Made by a program: the position numbers and the translations under genes. Of a stretch of DNA of 64,000 nt, positions 28,634 through 37,267 are shown piece by piece; position 1 is the first letter of the stretch; every line of letters begins with the position of its first letter. Source of the DNA: Tianweitania sp. UT-5YL-CI-8 (GTDB taxonomy: Bacteria; Pseudomonadota; Alphaproteobacteria; Rhizobiales; Rhizobiaceae); NCBI RefSeq assembly GCF_030010215.1, contig NZ_JASCRR010000004.1, forward strand, positions 1 through 64,000, written 5' to 3'. The notes beneath the pieces were generated by a model. The model did no database searches, was not told the origin of the DNA, and was given only the letters and a program-made list of their open reading frames with translations.

Positions 28634-28939
28634 TCAGTGCGTCCAGGGGATCTTACGATCGAATCTGAAATTGTCCGAATAGGATACCTGGCGGCGCATC
28701 GGCTGCTTGGGCTCCTGTATACGGTAGTTGATACCCTGCTTCTCGGCGTAGGCAATAGCCTCTTCGCGTGTTTCGAAGCTGAGGCGAATCTGGCGTTTCA
28801 TGTCTCGGGATGTCGTGTAGCCCATCAGGGGATCGATCGTCTTGGGCACTTCCGGTTCAAATTCGAGCACCCACTGCCCCGTCTTGGCTTTACCGGACTG
28901 CATGGCTGTTTTGGCAGGGCTGAATATGCGAGCGGACAT
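28634..28939 (-). CDS. ETC complex I subunit, NDUFS4-like
   Basis: 101 residues. MSARIFSPAKTAMQSGKAKT, then WVLEFEPEVPKTIDPLMGYT, RQIRLSFETREEAIAYAEKQ and NFRFDRKIPWTH match the NDUFS4 (18 kDa) accessory subunit of complex I along the whole length. Alphaproteobacterial homologues sit at the NADH-module junction and help assembly or stability. It stands between two tRNA genes, away from nuo. ATG 28939 has a weak ribosome binding site. Confidence 0.93.
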   Translation of the reverse strand: MSARIFSPAKTAMQSGKAKTGQWVLEFEPEVPKTIDPLMGYTTSRDMKRQIRLSFETREEAIAYAEKQGINYRIQEPKQPMRRQVSYSDNFRFDRKIPWTH

Positions 28940-29079
28940 TGATACCTCTTGTCTCCAGCCCGTCGCGACGGGCTATAGCATGGTCATTACTGCGCAAATG
29001 CTCCCGCTGCAAGGCACCGCTGTTTTTGCCCTTGCCATATCAGCGCGAACCCACTAGGCACTTCTCCACCGAGACGGTC

Positions 29080-29156
29080 CGGAGTGTAGCGCAGCCTGGT
29101 AGCGCACCTGATTTGGGATCAGGGGGTCGTAGGTTCGAATCCTATCACTCCGACCA
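29080..29156 (+). tRNA. tRNA-Pro (anticodon TGG)
   Basis: Acceptor arm CGGAGTG (29080-29086) pairs with CACTCCG (29146-29152). The D-arm has TAGCGCAGCCTGGTAGCGC, the anticodon loop TTTGGGA gives TGG, and the T-arm has GGTTCGAATCC. CCA is encoded (29154-29156). Confidence 0.97.
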
Positions 29157-29271
29157 TCGGTTTTCAGGAATTTTGAATTTCCCTCGCTTAGCGATTCAGC
29201 CGTTAGCGAATTGGCTTGTTTATTGCTCGCGCCATCCCGATGCCCATCAGCCACCTTTGTTACCGGCTATT

Positions 29272-29454
29272 TTAGTGTGACGGATGTTCCCGAAACCGCA
29301 TCGCTGCAAGGTCTCGGTTTAGTGAGGTCTCGGCCACGGATAGCAACGTATCGGTTTCTGTGAACAACTGGCTCGTCGGAAGCTTGCTTATCATCGCGCG
29401 AAGCTTTCTTAATTCTTTGTAAATCGTCTCGGCATTTTGAAGTGCTGGCGACAT
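29272..29454 (-). CDS. Small hypothetical protein
   Basis: 60 residues from ATG 29454. The sequence begins MSPALQNAETIYKELRKLRA and then reads as a mostly helical, charged protein (SLNRDLAAMRFREHPSH at the end). No family is recognised. GGGG lies 12 bases upstream of the ATG, a weak ribosome binding site, and the frame extends to a TTG at 29481. The gene is plausible but not proven. Confidence 0.35.
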   Translation of the reverse strand: MSPALQNAETIYKELRKLRAMISKLPTSQLFTETDTLLSVAETSLNRDLAAMRFREHPSH

Positions 29455-29666
29455 GACTAAAAACCCCTGACTAGGGTTCAACTTGATTCACTAAGGAAGG
29501 TTCCTCCGATATCGACAGTTCTGCTGATTGCGCGGAACGCGCCTAATAACTCCCAGCGACCAGTAGTGGCCGGTAAGAAGATGCGGGCTGAATTCCGGTC
29601 GCTGGGCAGCCCCGCCCTCGACAATCCGGCTTTGACCTGCACAATGGGTTTCGGGGAGGAAAAGCT

Positions 29667-29951
29667 TTGGATTTCATCGCTATTTATCTAAGCCAGCTCG
29701 CAGATCCGTTTCGCATCGGCATGCTGGTGTTTTTGTTGATAACGGCTGCGAACACTGCGCATGCGACGCAAAACCGCTGGTTGCCGATCATGCTGGGGAT
29801 CGTGTTCATAGCAGTTTTGATTCCAGCGACGCTCGACCGTAGCGAGGATGTGGCCCTGGCTGCGGCGGTGGGTATCGGCATACTTGCCAACCTTACGGTC
29901 GTGGCGGTACTGTTCCTGGTGCAGGCGGGATATCGGCGTGTGGCAAAATAG
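29667..29951 (+). CDS. Small membrane protein of unknown function
   Basis: 94 residues with three hydrophobic segments: FRIGMLVFLLITAANTAHAT, WLPIMLGIVFIAVLIPATL and AAAVGIGILANLTVVAVLFL. The start is TTG 29667, supported by GGGGAGGAAAAGCT just upstream. No family is recognised. The next gene, also for a small membrane protein, follows 82 bases later with its own ribosome binding site. Confidence 0.6.
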   Translation: MDFIAIYLSQLADPFRIGMLVFLLITAANTAHATQNRWLPIMLGIVFIAVLIPATLDRSEDVALAAAVGIGILANLTVVAVLFLVQAGYRRVAK

Positions 29952-30033
29952 ACGTCCGCTTACCGGGAACCATTTCCGCCGTAATCGATTGTATTGCCGC
30001 CATTAACGGCGCGGACATTGACCGGAGGGATTC

Positions 30034-30288
30034 ATGGAAGACGCACAAACAGTCGGCTGGATTGCAGCCATCATCATCGGCGGCATTGCAGGCTGGCTCG
30101 CAGAAATGTTCATGAAGAGCAACATGGGCGTTTTCATGAATATCATTCTCGGCATCATCGGTGCCGCGCTCGCCAACATTCTGCTTGGGCTTATCGGCGT
30201 CAGCCTTGGAGGCTGGATCGGCTATCTTATCGCCGGATTCATCGGTGCCTGCGTGCTGATAGCGATTGCACGCGCCGTCAGGCGCTGA
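30034..30288 (+). CDS. GlsB/YeaQ/YmgE-family stress membrane protein
   Basis: 84 residues, glycine-rich with three membrane segments: TVGWIAAIIIGGIAGWLAEM, MNIILGIIGAALANILLGL and GGWIGYLIAGFIGACVLIAI. This is the transglycosylase-associated (Tag) family pattern. Proteins of this family are induced by stress but their activity is unknown. GGAGG lies a few bases before ATG 30034. Confidence 0.9.
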   Translation: MEDAQTVGWIAAIIIGGIAGWLAEMFMKSNMGVFMNIILGIIGAALANILLGLIGVSLGGWIGYLIAGFIGACVLIAIARAVRR

Positions 30289-30320
30289 CGCAAGGTCGGG
30301 CGGCTAAGGTCGCCCACCTC

Positions 30321-31010
30321 TTACATATCCAATATAATTTGACCCGTATCGACGGCCTCTATCGCTTCTGAGGCCATAGAGCGGGTTATTTTCGATTTTT
30401 GCTCTAACGCCAGACGGTCCAGCCGATCCACAACGCGGATCGCGGTAGGGAGCGATCTCTCGATACGGCGAACCAGAAACTGGACGACATGCGGCTCGAC
30501 TTCGACCTGACGGTCGGCGAACAGTTTGGTGATGACGCCTGAGAGCAGGACATCGTCGGGCTCGTGGATTTCCACCAATGTCGCAGTTTTCACACGCGAG
30601 GCGAGGTCCGGCAGAGCGATGTTCCATGAGGCTGGAACATTGCGAGCGACAAGGAGCAGAGAAGACGCAACCCCCTTCACAGCGTTGATGAGATGAAACA
30701 GTCCAGTTTCATCCAACCCGTCCGCGCCGATATCGTCGATTATAATCGATGTCGATCCAAGCCCCCCGACATGGCGCGCTATATCGTGGGCCGGCAATTG
30801 AACAGCGCCCGCCTGCTCGCGCCAGATGGCGGCGAGGTGCGATTTTCCCGAGCCAGCAGGCCCTACCAGAAGCACGATAGGCGTCGGCCAGTTCGGCCAT
30901 GCATCGATGACCGCAGCGGCCCGCTGGTTTGCCGGTGAGACGACGAGGTCATCCCGCGACAGACCGACGACATGGCCAAGATCGAGCGGCAGTTGGCGCG
31001 GGGGCATCAC
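30321..31010 (-). CDS. hdaA: HdaA, regulatory inactivator of DnaA
   Basis: 229 residues, DnaA-like AAA+ domain without a DNA-binding domain. The N-terminus RQLPLDLGH fits the clamp-binding motif with which Hda proteins dock onto DnaN. Walker A is LLVGPAGSGKSHLAAIW, Walker B region is TSIIIDDIGADG, and DLASRVKTATLVEI is the sensor/box VII area. With the sliding clamp it stimulates ATP hydrolysis by DnaA to prevent re-initiation. The ATG overlaps the stop of the permease gene (ATGA, 31007-31010), so the two are co-translated. Confidence 0.9.
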   Translation of the reverse strand: MMPPRQLPLDLGHVVGLSRDDLVVSPANQRAAAVIDAWPNWPTPIVLLVGPAGSGKSHLAAIWREQAGAVQLPAHDIARHVGGLGSTSIIIDDIGADGLDETGLFHLINAVKGVASSLLLVARNVPASWNIALPDLASRVKTATLVEIHEPDDVLLSGVITKLFADRQVEVEPHVVQFLVRRIERSLPTAIRVVDRLDRLALEQKSKITRSMASEAIEAVDTGQIILDM

Positions 31011-32173
31011 TTTTCCACGGCGGTCTTCTTGTGGACCGGCTGCGCAATCCGCGGCGCCGGCTCGTCCACCTGACCCTTGTAGAGGTGGGATTCCAGATAG
31101 CGGGAGATGCCGAAGCGCACCAGCACGCCGATCGCGGCCGCGAGCGGCACCGCCATGAGTAAGCCGACGAAGCCGAACAGCGCACCAAAAGCGACCAGCG
31201 CGAACATCAACCAGACGGGATGCAGGCCAACGCTCTTGCCCACGAGACGTGGCTGCAGGATGTTGCCTTCGATGAACTGGCCGGTGAAAAACACCGCAGC
31301 GACCAACGCCACCATGGTCCAGTCGGGCCAGAACTGGACAAAGGCTACGCCGACGGCGATGATCAGCCCGACCATCGAGCCAATATAAGGAATGAAGGAT
31401 ATCAGGCCCGCGAACAGGCCTATGAGGATGCCGAAATTCAAGCCGGTCAAGGTCAGCCCGACTGCATACATGACACCCAGGATGATGCAGAGCGTGCCCT
31501 GACCGCGCACGAAACCGGCGGTCGCATCGTTGATTTCAGAAGCGAGCCGGCGAACGGTTGTGACATGATCGCGCGGCACCCAGCCGTCAACAATGGCCAC
31601 CATACGGTCCCAGTCGAGCAGCATGTAGAACGCCACCACAGGCGTGATCACAACCAGGCTGGCAATGGAAAACACCGCCATGCTCGACGTCCAGAGGGAC
31701 TGGAAGATCGTCGACATAAATCCCAACCCGTTGGTCATGATCGAATTCAGCCCCTCGCGCAGGTTTTCGGTGCTGACACCAAAGCGCTGTTCCAGCCAGG
31801 TCGGATCATAGCTGGTGAGAAAAGCCTGGAACTGTGCGGCATATTCGGGAATTTTCGCCACGAAGTCGGCCAGTTGCTTGCCCAGGATCGGGATGAGGAT
31901 CACCAGCGCCAGCAGGACCACGATCAGAAAACTGACCAGGATTACTACCGTCGCCATGATGCGCGACAAGCCGAGCTTCTGAAGCCGATCCGCCAGCGGA
32001 TCGAGGAAATAGGCGAGTGCCATGCCGGCCACGAAAGGCAGCAAGACGTCGGCGAACAGATAGATGAAACCGGCAAGAATCGCCGCGGCGATAAGCCAGA
32101 ACCGGATCTGGCGGCGAAACCAGGCGGTCGCCTCGTCTTCCGGAACGACGGTAACTTTCGGGGGATTTGTCAT
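31007..32173 (-). CDS. AI-2E / PerM-family transporter
   Basis: 388 residues with about eight membrane segments, beginning FRRQIRFWLIAAAILAGFIY. The family's conserved blocks are present: FVAGMALAYFLDPLADRLQK near residue 50, GFVRGQGTLCIILGVMYAVG, FISFIPYIGS-like LISFIPYIGSMVGLIIAVGV and PRLVGKSVGLHPVWLMFALV near the end. Members are proposed to move AI-2, Na+/H+ or isoprenoid-related solutes; the substrate here is unknown. It is transcribed with hdaA and divergent from purM. Confidence 0.9.
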   Translation of the reverse strand: MTNPPKVTVVPEDEATAWFRRQIRFWLIAAAILAGFIYLFADVLLPFVAGMALAYFLDPLADRLQKLGLSRIMATVVILVSFLIVVLLALVILIPILGKQLADFVAKIPEYAAQFQAFLTSYDPTWLEQRFGVSTENLREGLNSIMTNGLGFMSTIFQSLWTSSMAVFSIASLVVITPVVAFYMLLDWDRMVAIVDGWVPRDHVTTVRRLASEINDATAGFVRGQGTLCIILGVMYAVGLTLTGLNFGILIGLFAGLISFIPYIGSMVGLIIAVGVAFVQFWPDWTMVALVAAVFFTGQFIEGNILQPRLVGKSVGLHPVWLMFALVAFGALFGFVGLLMAVPLAAAIGVLVRFGISRYLESHLYKGQVDEPAPRIAQPVHKKTAVEK

Positions 32174-32405
32174 AGTCGCTCACTTGCCGCAGCCACGCTA
32201 GCAGATAGGGCGGGGCTGGAGCCATGGTCAAGGAGCAGCGGGGATAATACGCAGGCGTGGAGCGCGCATTAAGCGGTCGGAGTGGTTCATCTGCCGAAAA
32301 ACGCGGTTATCGACAGGTCCTGACCCCAGGCTGTCGCCAAGTTCTTGCGATAGGCAGCCGTTCATGCGAAGAGCGCGGCAAATCCAACGCATGCAGGAAC
32401 CGGCC

Positions 32406-33470
32406 ATGAGCGACGGCAAGAACGGCCTCACCTACGCCCAGGCGGGCGTCGATATCGACGCCGGCAACCGGATGGTGGATCAGATCAAGCCGCTGGTGCG
32501 GTCGACCCGCCGCGCCGGCGCGGACAGCGAAATCGGCGGCTTTGGCGGGTTGTTCGACCTCAAGGCGGCAGGCTTTACCGATCCCATCCTGGTGGCAGCC
32601 AATGACGGCGTCGGCACCAAGCTGAAGATCGCCATCGAAGCCGGCAAGCACGATACGATCGGCATCGATCTTGTGGCGATGTGTGTCAACGACATCATCG
32701 TCCAGGGTGCTGAGCCGCTGTTCTTCCTCGACTATTTCGCCACCGGAAAGCTCGATCCCGACCAGGGCGTTGCCATCGTTAAGGGAATAGCGGAGGGCTG
32801 CAAGCAGGCCGGATGCGCGCTAATCGGCGGCGAAACCGCTGAGATGCCTGGCATGTATCAAGAGAAAGACTACGACCTCGCCGGCTTCGCCGTTGGCGCA
32901 GCCGAACGCGGACAATTGCTGCCGACGGACGATATCGTCGAGGGCGATGTTCTCTTGGGACTTTCGTCGTCCGGCGTTCATTCAAACGGCTATTCGCTGG
33001 TGCGCCGCATCGTGGCGCAGTCGGGCCTGAGTTGGACCGAAGCCGCACCCTTCGCGGACGGTCTTACGCTCGCCGAGGCGCTGCTGGAACCGACCCGCAT
33101 CTATGTGAAGTCCCTGCTGAAGGCCGTCCGCGAGACGCACGGCATCAAGGCGCTCGCACACATCACCGGCGGCGGCTTCCCCGACAACATCCCCCGCGTG
33201 CTGCCGGACGATTTTTCCGCCGAACTGGACCTCGAAGCGATCAATGTTCCGCCGGTGTTCTCCTGGTTGGCCAAGACGGGCGGCGTGACGCCAGAGGAAA
33301 TGATGCGCACCTTCAATTGCGGCATCGGCATGATCGCCGTGGTGGCCGCGGGCCAGGCTGCACAGGTCGCAGCCGTTCTGCAGGAAGCCGGCGAGACCGT
33401 GACGCCCATTGGCCGCATCGTGCCGCGCCGCGACGTTGGGGTCATCTATCGCGGTACGCTTTCGCTATGA
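32406..33470 (+). CDS. purM: Phosphoribosylformylglycinamidine cyclo-ligase
   Basis: 354 residues from ATG 32406; the frame is open to 32364 but [20 protein letters not shown] is the normal PurM N-terminus. [40 protein letters not shown] and [11 protein letters not shown] are the ATP- and substrate-binding blocks. It catalyses FGAM to AIR, step five of purine synthesis. Its stop overlaps the purN start (ATGA, 33467-33470). Confidence 0.97.
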   Translation: MSDGKNGLTYAQAGVDIDAGNRMVDQIKPLVRSTRRAGADSEIGGFGGLFDLKAAGFTDPILVAANDGVGTKLKIAIEAGKHDTIGIDLVAMCVNDIIVQGAEPLFFLDYFATGKLDPDQGVAIVKGIAEGCKQAGCALIGGETAEMPGMYQEKDYDLAGFAVGAAERGQLLPTDDIVEGDVLLGLSSSGVHSNGYSLVRRIVAQSGLSWTEAAPFADGLTLAEALLEPTRIYVKSLLKAVRETHGIKALAHITGGGFPDNIPRVLPDDFSAELDLEAINVPPVFSWLAKTGGVTPEEMMRTFNCGIGMIAVVAAGQAAQVAAVLQEAGETVTPIGRIVPRRDVGVIYRGTLSL

Positions 33471-34174
33471 CGCTCGCCCGCAAGCGCGTCGCCGTCCTGA
33501 TCTCGGGACGCGGCTCCAACATGTCGGCGCTGATCGACGCGGCAGCGGATCCAGATTTCCCCGCAGAGATCGTCGGCGTGGTTTCGGACAAGCCGGACGC
33601 ACTAGGCCTGGGCATAGCCGCCAGCCGAGGGCTTGCGACCAAGGCTTTGCCGCGCAAGGATTATTCCAGCAAGGAAGCACATGACGGCGCCATCGACGCC
33701 GCACTCGTTGCCATGAAGGCCGAGATCGTCGTGCTTGCCGGTTATATGCGCCTGCTGACAGCGCATTTCGTGGAGAAGTGGCATGGGCGGATGATCAACA
33801 TCCATCCTGCCCTGCTGCCATCCTTTAAGGGCCTGGATACACACAGCCGCGCACTTCAAGCCGGAGTCCGCATCCATGGCTGCACCGTGCATTTCGTCAC
33901 TGCTGAGATGGATGACGGGCCGATCATCGCGCAGGCAGCAGTGCCGGTGCTCAGCGACGACACCGAAGCCACGCTGACTGCACGCGTTCTTAAGGCCGAA
34001 CACCGTCTTTACCCGGAGGCGTTGCGGCTCGTCGCGGAAGGCAAGGCGAGGATGGAAGGCGGCCGCACGGTCTATTCAGGGATTCACGAGAACGAGACCA
34101 AAGCCATCATGGTCTCGCCCAACCCGCTTCGCGATGTCGTGGATCTCGAAGGCCTGGCGCGGATCACGCCTTAG
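33467..34174 (+). CDS. purN: Phosphoribosylglycinamide formyltransferase
   Basis: 235 residues, slightly longer than the approximately 210 typical. [20 protein letters not shown] binds the ribose phosphate; [22 protein letters not shown] holds the catalytic Asn-His, and [16 protein letters not shown] the catalytic Asp. It transfers a formyl group from 10-formyl-THF to GAR, step three of purine synthesis. The last 23 bases (34151-34173) recur at 34830-34852, after the parDE genes, with an in-frame stop conserved in both copies. Confidence 0.96.
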   Translation: MTLARKRVAVLISGRGSNMSALIDAAADPDFPAEIVGVVSDKPDALGLGIAASRGLATKALPRKDYSSKEAHDGAIDAALVAMKAEIVVLAGYMRLLTAHFVEKWHGRMINIHPALLPSFKGLDTHSRALQAGVRIHGCTVHFVTAEMDDGPIIAQAAVPVLSDDTEATLTARVLKAEHRLYPEALRLVAEGKARMEGGRTVYSGIHENETKAIMVSPNPLRDVVDLEGLARITP

Positions 34175-34189
34175 CTCAGCCCTTGCAAA

Positions 34190-34207
34190 TAGTAGCATTT
34201 CTTACTA
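34190..34207. promoter_or_regulatory. Inverted repeat before parD, candidate autoregulatory site
   Basis: TAGTA (34190-34194) and TACTA (34203-34207) are inverted with an 8-base gap. A TATAAG sequence (34215-34220) overlaps the start of the AAGGAG ribosome binding site ahead of ATG 34232. ParD-type antitoxins commonly bind such short dyads in their own promoters; that role is inference. Confidence 0.35.
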
Positions 34208-34231
34208 CCATCTGTATAAGGAGCATGCGCC

Positions 34232-34507
34232 ATGTCCAATGTAGAAAAAGTCAGCATAGCGCTTTCGTCGGAATTACTCGGAACCATCAAGGATGCCGTG
34301 GCAAGCGGACAATATGCCTCGGCAAGCGAGGTTGTTCGCGAGGCATTGCGCGAATGGAATTTGCGCCAACCGTTGCGTCAGGCCGAGATCGAGCGCCTTC
34401 GGAAAGCCTGGAGCGAAGGGCTCGACAGTGGTGCCCCAGAATCTATTGATTTTGATGACGTGAAACGGCGAGGCCGAGAGTTGTTGAAACGCGCGGGCAG
34501 CCGTTGA
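34232..34507 (+). CDS. parD: ParD-like antitoxin (ribbon-helix-helix)
   Basis: 91 residues. The N-terminal RHH DNA-binding region reads VEKVSIALSSELLGTIKDAV, then SGQYASASEVVREALREWNL with the conserved SExVREALR helix. The C-terminal tail (about 55-91) is charged and would wrap around the toxin. The antitoxin gene precedes the toxin by one base, the normal order. A TAAGGAG ribosome binding site precedes ATG 34232. Confidence 0.92.
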   Translation: MSNVEKVSIALSSELLGTIKDAVASGQYASASEVVREALREWNLRQPLRQAEIERLRKAWSEGLDSGAPESIDFDDVKRRGRELLKRAGSR

Positions 34508-34508
34508 A

Positions 34509-34799
34509 ATGAGCCCGCCAGTGCTGTTCAGCGCGGCGGCCCGGCGTGACCTGGACGAACTCTGGTTCGAGATCGCGCTCGACAGCCTGGCAAACGCAGA
34601 CCGTATGATCGACAGGATTGGCGAACGCTGTGGGCAACTGTCAATTTTTCCAGAGTCCGCTCCCTTGCGCCCGGACATTGCGCCCAACGCGCGTTGCTTC
34701 GTCGTCGGAAATTATCTGATCCTGTATCATGTCATGCCTGAGCATGTGGAGGTTGTACGCGTCGTCCATGATGCACGCGACACCACCTCTCTGTTCTAA
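34509..34799 (+). CDS. parE: ParE-like toxin (RelE/ParE superfamily)
   Basis: 96 residues. LFSAAARRDLDELWFEIALD is the N-terminal strand and helix of RelE/ParE proteins; RCGQLSIFPESAPLRPDI and ARCFVVGNYLILYHVMPEHV, VEVVRVVHDARD are the conserved strands and C-terminal block. ParE toxins poison DNA gyrase; RelE relatives cleave mRNA on ribosomes. The RPDI and HDARD elements favour ParE. It forms a type II module with the adjacent antitoxin. Confidence 0.9.
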   Translation: MSPPVLFSAAARRDLDELWFEIALDSLANADRMIDRIGERCGQLSIFPESAPLRPDIAPNARCFVVGNYLILYHVMPEHVEVVRVVHDARDTTSLF

Positions 34800-34829
34800 G
34801 GAACTCCTTGCGACGTGGGAATTTCCATG

Positions 34830-34852
34830 GCCTGACGCGGATCACGTCTTAA
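34830..34852 (+). repeat. Second copy of the purN 3' end, downstream of parDE
   Basis: These 23 bases match 34151-34173 (the last codons of purN) at 21 positions. The copy has the same frame relation with a stop codon: purN ends GLARITP then TAG, the copy reads GLTRITS then TAA. A weaker similarity extends about 20 bases to the left. The two copies bracket the parDE genes over 679 bases, which suggests that the module was inserted at, or duplicated with, the purN end. Confidence 0.75.
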
Positions 34853-34895
34853 AACCAAAGCTACCGCCGATTGCGGAACTGCAAGACAGCTTAAG

Positions 34896-37019
34896 CTAGC
34901 CAGCCGCCCTCACCCAGACCTTGTTGTCGTGGAACGCCGCACCACCATAGGGTGCTGCGGCGTCCGATCCGGTCAGCACGTTGATGCCTTCGCCGCGCTC
35001 GTGCGCGGAATTGGGCCAGATGCCCTCGGCGACCACAACCCCGTGCTTCAGGCCGGAGAACAGCCTGGCATGCAGCACGACCTCCCCGCGACGGTTGCCG
35101 AGTTCGACCCGGTCCCCGTCGGCGACCCCCATGGTCGCGGCATCGTCCGGATGGATCAGCAATTCCGGCCGCCCTTCCTTCTGGCGTGAAACAGGCGTCT
35201 CCGTGAAGGTCGAATTGAGGAAATTGCGCGCAGGCGACGTGGCCAAGCGGAACGGATGCTCGGCATCCGGCACTTCGATCAGGTCGACATGGTCAGGAAA
35301 CTCGGGCAGGTGCGCGACATCGCCCTGGATTCCGATGCTGCGCGGCGGCCTGTTGGGTGCAACGGTACCCGTCCAGTCCGGCCGGAAACGGAATTTGCCG
35401 TCGGCATGACCGAAGCCCTTGAGGAAATGCGCGGTCTCGAACTCAGGCTGCAAATCCGCCCAACGCTGCTCGCGGAAACTGTCGAAGCTACCGAGCCCTT
35501 TCTTTTCCAGCATGATTTCAATGTGGTCGCGCTCGGTAAGGCCGAAACCGGGTCTGTCCGCCACGCCAAGCCGTTTGGCCAGTTCCTCGATGACGAAATG
35601 GTTGGTGCGCGGGCCGACTGGTGGCTCGACCAGCTTCGGCCCGAGCGTCACATGCTGGTTGCCGCCGCCCTTGTAGATATCGTCATGCTCCAGGAACATG
35701 GTTGCCGGCAGCACGACATCGGCGAGCTTGGCCGTATCGGTCATGAACTGCTCATGCACGCAGGTGAACAGGTCGTCGCGCAGCAACCCCTGCTTCACCA
35801 AGCGCTGCTCCGGCGCAACGTTGGCGGGATTGGTGTTCTGGATCAGCAAGGCCGTGACCGGCGGACCGCCATTGAGCGCTTCCGCCCTGCCCGTCAGAAC
35901 CGGGCCGATGCGCGACTGATCGAGATATCGGATGTTCGGATCGCGGAGCCGGCCGCCCTCCAGAAGCTCGGTGTTGAACTTCAATATCCCCGAGTTGGAA
36001 TGGAAGGCGCCGCCGCCCTCATGCTGCCAGGAGCCAACAACGGCGACCAGGGAGAGCGCGGCATGCATGTTCGGCGCGCCATTGCGCTGGCGGGCGAAGC
36101 CATAGCCGAGGCGGAAGAAGGTTTTGGGCGTGGTGCCGACCAGCCGCGCAAAGGTTTCGATTTCCTCGACGGACAGCCCGGTGATAGCAGACGCCCACTC
36201 AGGCGTCTTGTCGCGCAGATGCCACTCAAGCCCAACCGGGTCGTCGGTGTAGCGTTCGAGATAGACGCGGTCGGCGAGCCCGTCGCGAAACAGCACATGC
36301 ATGGCCGCGCAGGCGAGCGCGCCGTCCGTGCCCGGTCGTAGGATCAGACCGAGATCGGCCTGCTTGACGGTCGCGTTGTCATAGATGTCGATGACGACGA
36401 TCTTTGCGCCGCGTTCCTTTCGGGCACGGATGGCGTGCGTCATCACATTGACCTGGGTGACGACCGCATTGGTACCCCAGATGACCACGCAATCGGACTT
36501 GGCGATTTCGCGCGGATCGGCGCCGCGCAACGACCCCGTGCCCATGACCCAGCCGGTCCAGGCAAGATTGGTGCAGATCGTATCGAAGAAGCCTGAGTAT
36601 TTCTTGGCATGGCGCAGGCGGTTGATGCCGTCGCGCTGCACCAGCCCCATCGTGCCGGCGTAGTAGTAGGGCCAGACAGCTTCGCTGCCGTCTTTCTCCT
36701 CGGCCTTGACGAATTTCTCGGCCACAAGGTCGAGCGCGGCTTCCCAACTGGCTTCCTTCCAGATGCCCTCGCCTTTGCCGCCGGCTCGCACCAGAGGCTT
36801 CAGCAGACGGTCTGGATGATGGATCCGGTCGGCATAGCGCGCGACCTTGGCGCAGATCACGCCAGCCGTGTAGCTGTTGTCCCGCGCACCATGAACGCGA
36901 CCGATCCGGCCATCCGGCAACAGTTCGACATCGAGCGCACAGGTGGATGGGCAATCATGCGGACAGGCCGAATGACCGATGCGGAGCTTGGCTGGCGCGA
37001 TGCTGGCGTGATGGTTCAT
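34896..37019 (-). CDS. Molybdopterin-dependent oxidoreductase (DMSO reductase family)
   Basis: 707 residues. An N-terminal 4Fe-4S motif is formed by Cys19, Cys23, Cys27 and Cys56 (HSACPHDCPSTCALDV and GVICAKV). Mo-bis-MGD-binding segments include AWTGWVMGTGSLRGAD, VVIWGTNAVVTQVN and VVDIYDNATVKQADLGLILR-type blocks, and the C-terminal molydop-binding domain has DDAATMGVADGDRVELGNRR. No Tat signal is present, so it is cytoplasmic. It resembles uncharacterised assimilatory-type or formate-dehydrogenase-like enzymes; the substrate is unknown. moaD and moaE, needed for its cofactor, lie 4.5 kb away. Confidence 0.9.
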   Translation of the reverse strand: MNHHASIAPAKLRIGHSACPHDCPSTCALDVELLPDGRIGRVHGARDNSYTAGVICAKVARYADRIHHPDRLLKPLVRAGGKGEGIWKEASWEAALDLVAEKFVKAEEKDGSEAVWPYYYAGTMGLVQRDGINRLRHAKKYSGFFDTICTNLAWTGWVMGTGSLRGADPREIAKSDCVVIWGTNAVVTQVNVMTHAIRARKERGAKIVVIDIYDNATVKQADLGLILRPGTDGALACAAMHVLFRDGLADRVYLERYTDDPVGLEWHLRDKTPEWASAITGLSVEEIETFARLVGTTPKTFFRLGYGFARQRNGAPNMHAALSLVAVVGSWQHEGGGAFHSNSGILKFNTELLEGGRLRDPNIRYLDQSRIGPVLTGRAEALNGGPPVTALLIQNTNPANVAPEQRLVKQGLLRDDLFTCVHEQFMTDTAKLADVVLPATMFLEHDDIYKGGGNQHVTLGPKLVEPPVGPRTNHFVIEELAKRLGVADRPGFGLTERDHIEIMLEKKGLGSFDSFREQRWADLQPEFETAHFLKGFGHADGKFRFRPDWTGTVAPNRPPRSIGIQGDVAHLPEFPDHVDLIEVPDAEHPFRLATSPARNFLNSTFTETPVSRQKEGRPELLIHPDDAATMGVADGDRVELGNRRGEVVLHARLFSGLKHGVVVAEGIWPNSAHERGEGINVLTGSDAAAPYGGAAFHDNKVWVRAAG

Positions 37020-37024
37020 GGGAT

Positions 37025-37267
37025 TTAAAGCTCATCGCCCTCAACCGGTGCAGCATCCCCAGCTTCGTTGAGGAATTTAAGAAAATTTTCGCGATCAGCA
37101 CCTGCTGCTCGCGCCCGGAAGAACGCTTCGGTCTCAAGGGCCGACAGTTTTTCAGCCACGGCAACGTTGATAAATTGATTGAGGCTCGTTCCCTCATGCG
37201 CGGCCAGTCGTTCCGCAGCGACCTTTAGCGACGGTTGAAGACGCAGGGCATAATTGGACTTGTTCAT
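37025..37267 (-). CDS. HicB/RHH-type antitoxin of the PIN module
   Basis: 80 residues from ATG 37267. NKSNYALRLQPSLKVAAERL then AHEGTSLNQFINVAVAEKLS is the ribbon-helix-helix fold of antitoxins labelled HicB-type. The C-terminus is acidic (EAGDAAPVEGDEL), as in toxin-neutralising tails. The ATG overlaps the stop of the PIN-domain gene (ATGA), so the toxin is read first, an order found for this subfamily. The partner toxin is frameshifted. Confidence 0.87.
   Translation of the reverse strand: MNKSNYALRLQPSLKVAAERLAAHEGTSLNQFINVAVAEKLSALETEAFFRARAAGADRENFLKFLNEAGDAAPVEGDEL

Noticed and set aside
29157..29220. Island at tRNA-Pro
   Set aside because: No integrase, no repeat of the tRNA end, and only short TTAGCGA repeats lie downstream.
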